64,000 bases of DNA from Dietzia massiliensis. GTDB lineage: Bacteria; Actinomycetota; Actinomycetes; Mycobacteriales; Mycobacteriaceae. The DNA lies in assembly GCF_018390595.1 (NCBI RefSeq), contig NZ_JAHBAV010000006.1:1-64000 (forward strand). The letters run 5' to 3'. The notes beneath the pieces are model-generated. The model was not told where the DNA came from. It ran no database searches and was given only the letters and a program-made list of their open reading frames with translations. The position numbers and the translations under genes are program-made. Positions 7,225 to 15,304 of this stretch are shown one piece after another (within the stretch, counting starts at the first letter, position 1; the number at the start of each line of letters is the position of its first letter).

Positions 7225-10017
7225 ATGACCGTGCCCGCAGTCCAGAAGCGCAAGCTCATCGAGGTGGCGCTGCCGCTGGAGAAGATCAATGCGGAGTCGG
7301 CTCGGGAGAAGTCGATCCGTCACGGCCACCCGTCGACGCTGCACTTGTGGTGGTCGCGAAAGCCGCTCGCAACGGCCCGCGCGGTGATCTTCGCGCAGCT
7401 GGTGGACGACCCGTCCTCGCACCCCGATCGCTTCCCCACCGAAGAAGCAGTCCATGCCGAGCGCGCACGGCTGCACGAGCTCCTGGAGAAGTTGGTGGTG
7501 TGGGAGAACACCACCGATGAGGAGCTTCTTGAGCAGGCGCGAAAGGAGATCCGCGACTCGTGCGACGGGAATCCGCCGCCGATACTTGACCCCTTCGCCG
7601 GAGGCGGCTCGATCCCGCTTGAGGCCCAGCGCCTCGGGCTGGAAGCGCACGCCTCCGACCTCAACCCGGTCGCCGTCCTCATCAACAAGGCACTCATCGA
7701 GATCCCGCCGATGTTCGCCGGACGGCCGCCGGTGTTCCCCGGGACCGTCGACGAACTGGGCGGCTCCTGGCCACGCGCGACCGGCCTCGCGGAGGACGTG
7801 CGCCGCTATGGGCAGTGGATGCGCGACGAGGCCGAGAAGCGCATCGGCCACCTGTACCCCAAGGCCACGCTTCCCGGCGGCACCAAAGCCACAGTGATCG
7901 CGTGGATCTGGGCGCGCACGGTAACGTGCCCCAACCCGGCCTGCGGGATCGCCATGCCGCTCACGAGCAAGTGGTGGCTCGGTAAGAAGAAGGGCAAGGA
8001 GGCCTATGTCGTTCCGCATGTCGACAGCGGGCGGGTCCGATTCACGATCGGGCACGACAGGGCCATGGCGCCCACTGCCGAGACCGACGGCACCGTCGGC
8101 CGGACCGGTGCGGTGTGCATCGCCTGCGGCACCGGTGTCGAGCTCAAGTACATCCGAGCCGAGGGACAGGCCGGACGGCTCGGAGCGCAACTCATGGCGA
8201 CTGTTGCCGAAGGAAAGCGGACCCGAATCTACTTGGCGCCGAACGAGGAGCACGAGCGGGCGGCGGATGTCGGGCGGCCTGAGTCAAGCCCGACAGGTGC
8301 ACTTCCAGAGCAGGCGTTGGGGTTCCGCGTTCGCGCATACGGGTTCAATGAGTACTCAGATCTCTTCACCCCGCGGCAGCTCACCGCGCTCACGACCTTC
8401 AGCGACCTCGTCGGCGAGGCCCGCGAGCGCGTCCTCGCCGACGCCCTCGCCGCGGGCCGCCGAGAGGGCGCGCGCCTGGCAGCCGGCGGCACCGACGCGG
8501 CCGCCTACGCCGACGCAGTTGCGACGTACCTGGGTCTAGCAGTGAGCAAGTCCACGAACGTGCACAGCTCGATCACAAGCTGGATGAGCGATCGTGGGGC
8601 GTTCCGCGAAGTGTTTGCTCGGCAGGCAATCCCAATGGCGTGGGATTTCGCAGAAGGGGTCCCGTTTGGTACTTCCGGGGGCGCGATGCTTGCGATTCTC
8701 GACAAGGTTGCACGTGCTGTCGAGTTTGCGCCTGCGTTGAAACCTGCGACGGTTCTGCAGAAGGACGCGCGATCCGCGGTTGACGCCGCAATCGGTATTT
8801 CAACCGATCCGCCGTACTACGACAACATCGGCTATTCCGACCTGTCCGACTTCTTCTACGTGTGGCTCCGGCGGTCGCTGCGCGATGTGCACCCCGAGAC
8901 TCTCGGCACGATGCTGGTCCCTAAGGTCGAGGAGCTCGTCGCCAACCCCTATCGACACGACGGTAAAGCTGGCGCACACGAGTTCTTCGAGTCCGGCTTC
9001 CGCGAGGTGTTCCGGCGAGCACGGGAGCATGCGTTGCCGGACTACCCGATCACCGTCTACTACGCATTCAAGCAGTCGGAGTCGATGTCGGGAGGGGAGT
9101 CGTCGACCGGCTGGGAGACCCTCCTCGAGGGGATGGTCCGTGGCGGGTGGGCGATCACCGCGACATGGCCAATGCGAACTGAAGGCAGCGGCCGCATGCT
9201 CTCGCAAGGCACCAACGCCCTCGCCTCGTCCATCGTCCTCGCGCTGCGGCCGCGACCGGACGACGCGCCGACGATCGACAAGCGGCGCTTCCTCGGGATC
9301 CTCAAGTCCGAGCTGCCGCCCGCGCTCAAGGAGCTGCAGCAGGGCCGCATCGCGCCGGTGGACCTGCCGCAGGCGGCGATCGGGCCGGGCATCGCGGTGT
9401 TTTCCCGCTACTCGGGGGTGCTGGAAGACGACGGCTCCAGGATGACCGTCCGCTCCGCGCTGCAGCTCGTCAACCGCATTCTCGACGAGGTGGTGGCGGA
9501 GCAGGAGGGCGACTTCGACAACGCCACCCGCTTCGCCCTCGCGTGGTTCCGCCAGCACGGCTTCGCCACCGCCAACTACGGCGAGGCGGACTCTCTCGCC
9601 CGCGCCCGAGGCGTCGACGTGTCGGCGCTGCAGCGCTCGGGAATCCTCGCCTCGGGCGGCGGGAAGATGACGCTCCTCGGTCCCGGCGCGATCGGCGAGC
9701 AGTACGGCGACGCCGGCTGGGATCCCGCCACGGACGGCGACATCTCGCTGTGGGAACTCGTCGTGCACCTAGCCGCCCGGCTGGAGTCCGACGGCATCGA
9801 CGGCGCCGGAAGGCTCCTCGCGCGAGCGCAGTCCTCGTCGTCGTCACAGACCTACCTCGACCTCGACCTGGCCAAGGAGCTCGGCTTCCTGCTCTTCTCC
9901 CTTGCCGAGGACCGCAAGGACTCGGCGACCGCCCGGCCCTTCAACGCACTCGTCACCTCGTGGGCCGACATCCTCACCGCCGCCCGCACGGGCGTGGTCG
10001 AGGACAGCCTGTTCTGA
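7225..10017 (+). CDS. DUF1156 DNA methyltransferase (defence system methylase)
   Basis: The 930-residue protein begins MTVPAVQKRKLIEVALPLE. ATG 7225 is chosen because GAGGAG lies 4 bases upstream and the conserved DUF1156 region (HGHPSTLHLWWSRKPLATAR, about residues 33-52) follows; the open frame extends 54 codons further upstream without conserved sequence. The cofactor-binding motif LDPFAGGGSIPLEAQRLG is near 118, a cysteine pair (CPNPACG, about 234) and CIACG (about 298) suggest a zinc site, and the catalytic motif TDPPYYDN is near 527, followed by SDFFYVWLRRSL. This order, cofactor motif then D-P-P-Y, fits an adenine-N6 or cytosine-N4 methylase. It probably marks host DNA as self. The DUF262 gene follows after 16 bases. 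Confidence 0.93.
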   Translation: MTVPAVQKRKLIEVALPLEKINAESAREKSIRHGHPSTLHLWWSRKPLATARAVIFAQLVDDPSSHPDRFPTEEAVHAERARLHELLEKLVVWENTTDEELLEQARKEIRDSCDGNPPPILDPFAGGGSIPLEAQRLGLEAHASDLNPVAVLINKALIEIPPMFAGRPPVFPGTVDELGGSWPRATGLAEDVRRYGQWMRDEAEKRIGHLYPKATLPGGTKATVIAWIWARTVTCPNPACGIAMPLTSKWWLGKKKGKEAYVVPHVDSGRVRFTIGHDRAMAPTAETDGTVGRTGAVCIACGTGVELKYIRAEGQAGRLGAQLMATVAEGKRTRIYLAPNEEHERAADVGRPESSPTGALPEQALGFRVRAYGFNEYSDLFTPRQLTALTTFSDLVGEARERVLADALAAGRREGARLAAGGTDAAAYADAVATYLGLAVSKSTNVHSSITSWMSDRGAFREVFARQAIPMAWDFAEGVPFGTSGGAMLAILDKVARAVEFAPALKPATVLQKDARSAVDAAIGISTDPPYYDNIGYSDLSDFFYVWLRRSLRDVHPETLGTMLVPKVEELVANPYRHDGKAGAHEFFESGFREVFRRAREHALPDYPITVYYAFKQSESMSGGESSTGWETLLEGMVRGGWAITATWPMRTEGSGRMLSQGTNALASSIVLALRPRPDDAPTIDKRRFLGILKSELPPALKELQQGRIAPVDLPQAAIGPGIAVFSRYSGVLEDDGSRMTVRSALQLVNRILDEVVAEQEGDFDNATRFALAWFRQHGFATANYGEADSLARARGVDVSALQRSGILASGGGKMTLLGPGAIGEQYGDAGWDPATDGDISLWELVVHLAARLESDGIDGAGRLLARAQSSSSSQTYLDLDLAKELGFLLFSLAEDRKDSATARPFNALVTSWADILTAARTGVVEDSLF

Positions 10018-10033
10018 CCCGGAGGAAATCGAC

Positions 10034-11821
10034 ATGGGATTCCAGACCCCGCAGCACGCGCTACCGGACTTGCTCAAGCGCATCGATTCCGGCGACATCC
10101 AGCTGCCTGACTTCCAGCGTGGCTATCGCTGGGACTCGGAGCGGGTCCGCTCGCTCGTGCTCACCGTGATCCGCGGCTACCCGCTCGGTGCGGTGATGAC
10201 GATGTCCGCCGCCAACCAGGACGTGTACTTCAAACCGCGTACCTTCGCCGGCACACCTCCCGGTGCGGCCTCCGCGGCGCCGACCGAGCTGGTGCTCGAC
10301 GGACAACAACGGCTCACCTCGCTGTATCAGGCACTCCACGGAGACGGCGTCGTGGAGATCGTGGACCCCAATGACGAGGACAAAACCTCTACCGTCCGCT
10401 TCTTCATCGACATGAACAAGGTCGGTACCGATGCGGATCTCCCCGACGATGCGGTCTTCGCGACCCCGGCGGACGGGGTGATTCGGACCAACTTCAATCG
10501 GGACGTCGTGCAGGATCTCTCCACACAGGTCAAGCAGATCGAGGCACGCGCGTTCCCGGTGAACCAACTGCTGGGAACGGGCGGGTTCTCCTGGCTTCTC
10601 GACTTGGATGACCGGGACCTCCAGCAACGCTTCAACGCTGCGGTGATCGTGCCGGTGAGCTCCTACAAGATCCCGGCGATCACCCTGGACGCGGACACCA
10701 CCCGGGGGGCCGTCACAACGGTCTTCGAGAAGGTCAATACGGGAGGCATGCCCCTCGACGTCTTCGAACTCCTCACCGCGACCTACGCCGGTGATAGGGC
10801 GTATCAGGACGAGCACGGGATCGATTTCCGGCTCCGCGACGACTGGGCACTGACTGAGGAGGTCATCGACGCCCATCCGGTGCTGGCAGGCTTCGACAAG
10901 GCAAAGTTCCTCCAGGCTGTCACTCTCCTGGCCTCGCACGAGGGGACGCGGCCCACCACGGCCAGGCGCGACGACATTCTGCGCCTGCCGCTGGCAGACT
11001 ACGTTGGCGCCGCCGGGCGCATCAGGAACTCGCTTGCCTGGGTCGCGAGCTTCCTGAGGCGTGAGTACATCTATACGGCGGACGATCTGCCCTACCCGAC
11101 ACAGATCGTGCCGCTGGCGGCCATCCATGCTGTGCTAGGCGACGCCGTCGGTACGCATGCGGCCGCGGCGCGATTGCGGCAGTGGTTCTGGTGCGGCGTG
11201 CTCGGCGAGCTCTACAGCTCGACCACCGAGACCCGATTCGCGCGCGACGTCGACCAGGTGGTCGCCTGGGTGACGGACGGCTCCGGGCCGGCTCCGATCA
11301 CCATCGCCGATGCCGGTTTCTACCGTTCTCGGCTCCTCAGCGTCCGCACCCGTAACTCGGCGGCGTACAAGGGGATCTACGCGCTGCTCATGGCCGACCA
11401 GAGCAAGGATTGGATTCTCGACCAGACCTTCACCCACACGATGTACGACGAGAAGAACGTCGATATTCATCACGTCTTTCCCAAGAAGTGGTGTACCGAT
11501 CGTGGTATCGAACCCGGCGTCTACAACTCGATCCTCAACAAGACTCCCCTCGCGGCATCGACCAACAGATCGATCGGCGGCCTTCCGCCGTCCGTCTACC
11601 TCGGCACGGTGGCCAAGGGATCGGGACTGAGCGACGAGCAGGTCGACACGATCGTGGCCGGCCACCAGATCGACCCCGCGCTACTGCGCGCAGACAACTT
11701 CGTGGAGTTCTACCGGGACCGCACGAAGAGGCTGTCTGCACTGGTCGAGGCGGCCATGGGTAAGAAGTCGGTCGACGATATCGACCCTGAGTTCTTCGAG
11801 ATGATCCTGCGGAAGGAATGA
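10034..11821 (+). CDS. DUF262 / HNH (DUF1524-like) nuclease, GmrSD-related
   Basis: The 595-residue protein starts MGFQTPQHALPDLL at ATG 10034, with GGAGGA 7 bases upstream; the open frame extends 44 codons further but overlaps the methylase. The N-terminal DUF262 (ParB/Srx-like) domain has LPDFQRGYRWD (about 24-34) and VLDGQQRLTSLYQAL (about 86-100), the motifs linked to NTP hydrolysis in GmrS. The C-terminal HNH-type domain has NVDIHHVFPKKW near 475, then paired asparagines in ILNKTPLA and STNRSIGG, as in DUF1524 of GmrD. GmrSD enzymes cut glucosylated-hydroxymethylcytosine phage DNA and depend on NTPs. Its position between the methylase and the DUF499 gene, with short spacers, indicates it belongs to the same system. 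Confidence 0.92.
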   Translation: MGFQTPQHALPDLLKRIDSGDIQLPDFQRGYRWDSERVRSLVLTVIRGYPLGAVMTMSAANQDVYFKPRTFAGTPPGAASAAPTELVLDGQQRLTSLYQALHGDGVVEIVDPNDEDKTSTVRFFIDMNKVGTDADLPDDAVFATPADGVIRTNFNRDVVQDLSTQVKQIEARAFPVNQLLGTGGFSWLLDLDDRDLQQRFNAAVIVPVSSYKIPAITLDADTTRGAVTTVFEKVNTGGMPLDVFELLTATYAGDRAYQDEHGIDFRLRDDWALTEEVIDAHPVLAGFDKAKFLQAVTLLASHEGTRPTTARRDDILRLPLADYVGAAGRIRNSLAWVASFLRREYIYTADDLPYPTQIVPLAAIHAVLGDAVGTHAAAARLRQWFWCGVLGELYSSTTETRFARDVDQVVAWVTDGSGPAPITIADAGFYRSRLLSVRTRNSAAYKGIYALLMADQSKDWILDQTFTHTMYDEKNVDIHHVFPKKWCTDRGIEPGVYNSILNKTPLAASTNRSIGGLPPSVYLGTVAKGSGLSDEQVDTIVAGHQIDPALLRADNFVEFYRDRTKRLSALVEAAMGKKSVDDIDPEFFEMILRKE

Positions 11822-11825
11822 CCTC

Positions 11826-14800
11826 ATGGCACTGAGCAACCGCGACCGCCTCGATCGCGGATTCACCGCACTCGCCCGCGGGCTCGACGCGTTCCTCCGC
11901 CGGGCGCTCGGTCCCGAACTCGGTGGGACCACGTGGCTCGACATCATGGAGAACGTCGACCTCAAGAAGGGGCTCGTCCGGCCAGGGGACTACACCGCCA
12001 ACGACCCCTCGGTGGCGCTGAATTTCATCACCGAGAAGTACACGGCCAAATTCAAGACCGGCTGGTACCCGCTCGGTAAAAAGCTCAGCCGCTCGCAGGA
12101 GGCCCTGGCTTCGGAGCTCCGCGACACCCGCAACACGTGGGCGCACGAGGTGGCCAAGGGCTTTACCAACGACGACGCCTACCGAGCGCTGGACTCCATG
12201 GAACGGCTCCTGCGCGCGTGCGGTCAGCCGAACGAGGCGGCAGAGGTGGCGGTCCACCGTCTCGAAGTGCAGCGCGCCGCCGCCGACCGATCCGATCGTG
12301 CCGTGAGCAGGGCCGCAGGACTTGCCGAGGCGATGGGGGACAACCTTCCCGCGTGGCGCGACGTGCTCGCGCCCCACCCGGACGTCGCGTCCGGGCAGTT
12401 CCACGCCGCCGAGTTCGCCGCCGACCTGCACACCGTGGCCTCCGGCCGGGCGTCGGACGAGTACGCCGATCCCGTGGCCTTCTTCGAGCGCACCTACCTC
12501 ACCGAGGGGCTCAAGGACCTCCTCACCCGCGCGGCACGGCGCCTGTCCGGCGACGCCGGCGCAAGCCCGGTGGTCAATCTCCAGACCACCTTCGGCGGCG
12601 GCAAGACGCACTCGATGCTCGCCGTATGGCACCTCGCGTCGGGACAGCCGGCGGCGGCGTACGGGCAGGACATGCAGGAGCTGCTCACAGGGCTCACCGT
12701 GCCGTCGAAGGTGCAGCGCGTGGCGCTCGTGGGTAATCACCTCCAGGCCGGCGCTCCCAACGTGATGCCCGACGGCACCGTGTGCAACACGCTGTGGGGC
12801 GTGCTCGCGTGGCAGCTCGGCGGCACGGCCGGCTTCGCCCGGGTGGCCGAGTCCGACCGCACCCGCACCAACCCCGGTGACGCGTTGCGGCAGCTGCTCG
12901 TGGAGTACGGGCCGACAGTGATCCTCATCGACGAATGGGTGGCCTACGCTCGCGAGCTCTACGGCCGCGACGACCTCGCCGGCGGTACCTTCGACACCCA
13001 GTTCACCTTCGCCCAGACCCTCACCGAGGCCGCCAAGGCCGTGCCCGGAGTGCTGGTCCTCATCTCGATCCCGGCATCGGCGGAGATGAACGAGGGCGAG
13101 TTCGTCACCAACGACGAGGAGGTGGGCGGCGCCCACGGCCGCGAGACCCTCTACCGGCTACAGCGGGTCGTTTCCCGTGTGGCCGACCAGTGGCGTCCGG
13201 CGGACTCCGACGAGTCGTTCGAGATCGTCCGCCGACGCCTGTTCACCCAGCCCGACCGCGAGACGCTCGGCAAGATCTCGGCCGTGTCCAAGGCGATGGT
13301 CGAGTACTACCGCAAGCACACCCAGCAGTTCCCCAAGGACGCCCAGTCCAACGAGTACGAGAAGCGTATCCGGGCCTGCTACCCGATCCACCCCGAGCTG
13401 TTCGACCGGCTCTACGCCGACTGGTCCACACTCCCGCGCTTCCAGCGCACCCGCGGCGTGCTGCGGCTGATGAACGAGATCATCCAGGCCCTGTGGGAGT
13501 CCGAGGCCTCGGCACCGCTCATCATGCCCGGCAACGTGCCGCTGGCCAACGAGCGCGTGGTCTCCGAGCTCACGCAGTACCTCGAGGACGCGTGGAAGGC
13601 GATCATCTCCACCGACGTCGACGGCCCCAACGCCATCCCCACCCACGTCGACTCCGAGTCGCCTCTCTACGGGCGCCGACACACCGCGCGGCGCCTGGCG
13701 CGGACCGTGTTCATGGGCGCCACCCCCGGACTGCGAAGCGCGCACAAGGGAATCGATCGCTCGCGGGTGTTCCTCGGCACCGCGATACCGGGCGACAACC
13801 CGGGGAACTTCCACTCCGCGCTGGAGACCATCGCCGACCGGGCCACGTACTTCTACACCGGCGGCCAGGCGTACTGGTACGACACCCAGGCCAACACCAC
13901 ACGCACCGCCGCCGACTACGCCGAGGGGCTCTCCCACGAGGACGTCTGGGCTGAGATCGAAAGACGCCTCCGTGCGCACCAGACCACCTCCGCGCAGGGA
14001 TTCCAGGCGGTCCACATCGCGCCTGAGAGCCCCGCAGACGTACCCGACACCGACGTGGTTCGACTCGTCGTGGTGCCGCCGCGATACACGCAGACAGGCA
14101 AGAAGCCCGACGGAGCCGCGGGAGAGTACGTGCGGAGGGTCCTGGAGTCCAAGGGCTCGTCCGCGCGAACGCACCGGAACATGCTGCTCTTCCTGGCCGC
14201 CGACTCCAAGCGGGCCGAGGAACTGGAAAGCACCGTTCGCAAGTATCTGGCGTGGCAACACATCGTGGCCGGTGCCGACACCGCCCTCGACCTCACGGCC
14301 AACCAGAAGGCCCAGGCCACCGAGCGCGCGGCACAGTTCGATCAGACCGCGGGCGACCAGCTCCTCGGCACCTACATCTGGCTGATCTGGCCGGAGCAAC
14401 TCGACCCCGCTGGACACCCCACCCTCGGTGCGGAGAAAGCGGAAGGCGCCGGATCCTCATTGGCCGAACGGGCGGCGGAGAAGGCCCGCACGGCCTCCCA
14501 GCTGTCGGTGGTCTACGCGCCGTCGCGCATCGCGATGGACCTCAACGGTGATCTCGGTCAGGTGTGGCGACGCGACCGGGAGATCAGCGTGGGCACCCTG
14601 TGGGGCTACTACGCCGCCTACGCCTACCTTCAGCGGCTGCGGGATCGGACGGTTCTGGAACAGGGGCTGGTGAGCGCACCCGACGATCTCATGAGCGGGT
14701 TCGCCCTGGCGGAGGCCAAAGACGGTGACCGCTACATCGGCTTGGTCCTCCCGGAGGACGCTCAGAGGCCGGTCTCGTTGCCGGATTCTGCGCTGGTGGT

Positions 14801-15230
14801 GGACGTGGAACTCGCGCGGGCGCAGCGGGAGGCCGAGTACGCGGCAAATCGACAGGCGGCTGTCTCGACGAACGGGGAAACGGGCGACACGGGGGCGGGC
14901 TCGCCCAGCTCGGAGGAGGGTGGAGGAACGACTGATCCGACAGACTCGACCACGACCTCCGCGGGCGGCGATGACCCTGTCGTCGTCACGCGTCGGCCCA
15001 CGCGGTACTACGCCAGCTTCGCCGTCCCGGAGCTGAAGCCCTCGGGGAAGATCCAGGAGGTCCTCACCGAGGTGGTGGAAAACCTTCGGAGGCAGCACGG
15101 GTCCACGGTGCGGGTCTCGCTGGAGATCGAAGCCGAGGCGACCGAGGGCTTCGACGAGGGCACGATACGAACGGTCCGGGAGAACGGGACGACGCTAGGG
15201 CTGGACGGGAACAGCTTCGAAGAGGAGTGA
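11826..15230 (+). CDS. DUF499 AAA+/P-loop ATPase (defence system ATPase)
   Basis: This 1134-residue P-loop protein begins MALSNRDRLDRGFTALARG. An N-terminal helical region of about 110 residues (including LASELRDTRNTWAHEVAKG, a HEPN/Swt1-like pattern) precedes the ATPase. Walker A is TTFGGGKTHSML near residue 254 and Walker B is VILIDEWVAY near 364, the diagnostic DUF499 pair. An acidic, low-complexity stretch (about 1010-1070) separates a C-terminal segment. The ribosome-binding site GGAAGGA overlaps the end of the DUF262 gene and the start lies 4 bases after its stop, so the two are co-translated. Proteins of this family accompany DUF1156 methylases in defence islands. The exact role (DNA loading, signalling or remodelling) is unknown. 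Confidence 0.93.
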   Translation: MALSNRDRLDRGFTALARGLDAFLRRALGPELGGTTWLDIMENVDLKKGLVRPGDYTANDPSVALNFITEKYTAKFKTGWYPLGKKLSRSQEALASELRDTRNTWAHEVAKGFTNDDAYRALDSMERLLRACGQPNEAAEVAVHRLEVQRAAADRSDRAVSRAAGLAEAMGDNLPAWRDVLAPHPDVASGQFHAAEFAADLHTVASGRASDEYADPVAFFERTYLTEGLKDLLTRAARRLSGDAGASPVVNLQTTFGGGKTHSMLAVWHLASGQPAAAYGQDMQELLTGLTVPSKVQRVALVGNHLQAGAPNVMPDGTVCNTLWGVLAWQLGGTAGFARVAESDRTRTNPGDALRQLLVEYGPTVILIDEWVAYARELYGRDDLAGGTFDTQFTFAQTLTEAAKAVPGVLVLISIPASAEMNEGEFVTNDEEVGGAHGRETLYRLQRVVSRVADQWRPADSDESFEIVRRRLFTQPDRETLGKISAVSKAMVEYYRKHTQQFPKDAQSNEYEKRIRACYPIHPELFDRLYADWSTLPRFQRTRGVLRLMNEIIQALWESEASAPLIMPGNVPLANERVVSELTQYLEDAWKAIISTDVDGPNAIPTHVDSESPLYGRRHTARRLARTVFMGATPGLRSAHKGIDRSRVFLGTAIPGDNPGNFHSALETIADRATYFYTGGQAYWYDTQANTTRTAADYAEGLSHEDVWAEIERRLRAHQTTSAQGFQAVHIAPESPADVPDTDVVRLVVVPPRYTQTGKKPDGAAGEYVRRVLESKGSSARTHRNMLLFLAADSKRAEELESTVRKYLAWQHIVAGADTALDLTANQKAQATERAAQFDQTAGDQLLGTYIWLIWPEQLDPAGHPTLGAEKAEGAGSSLAERAAEKARTASQLSVVYAPSRIAMDLNGDLGQVWRRDREISVGTLWGYYAAYAYLQRLRDRTVLEQGLVSAPDDLMSGFALAEAKDGDRYIGLVLPEDAQRPVSLPDSALVVDVELARAQREAEYAANRQAAVSTNGETGDTGAGSPSSEEGGGTTDPTDSTTTSAGGDDPVVVTRRPTRYYASFAVPELKPSGKIQEVLTEVVENLRRQHGSTVRVSLEIEAEATEGFDEGTIRTVRENGTTLGLDGNSFEEE

Positions 15231-15291
15231 CAGTGGGAACCGGTACGGGCGGGCTGCCGTGACGAGGGGAGTCTGTGACGTAGTGAACTGT

Positions 15292-15297
15292 TAGCGT
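15292..15297 (+). promoter_or_regulatory. Candidate -10 element for a leaderless transcript of the ankyrin gene
   Basis: TAGCGT fits the actinobacterial -10 pattern TANNNT and ends 7 bases before ATG 15305, so transcription would begin at or next to the start codon. No good -35 hexamer is present at the usual spacing. Confidence 0.4.
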
Positions 15298-15304
15298 CAA
15301 CCTC

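Noticed and set aside
11535..13136. Long minus-strand frame across the DUF262/DUF499 junction
   Set aside because: It covers parts of two genuine genes in antisense and shows no protein motifs.
3058..15230. DISARM or BREX system
   Set aside because: The helicase resembles DrmD and a methylase is present, but DrmA, DrmB (DUF1998), DrmC, PglZ and BrxC/BrxL-like genes are missing; DUF499 and DUF1156 point elsewhere.
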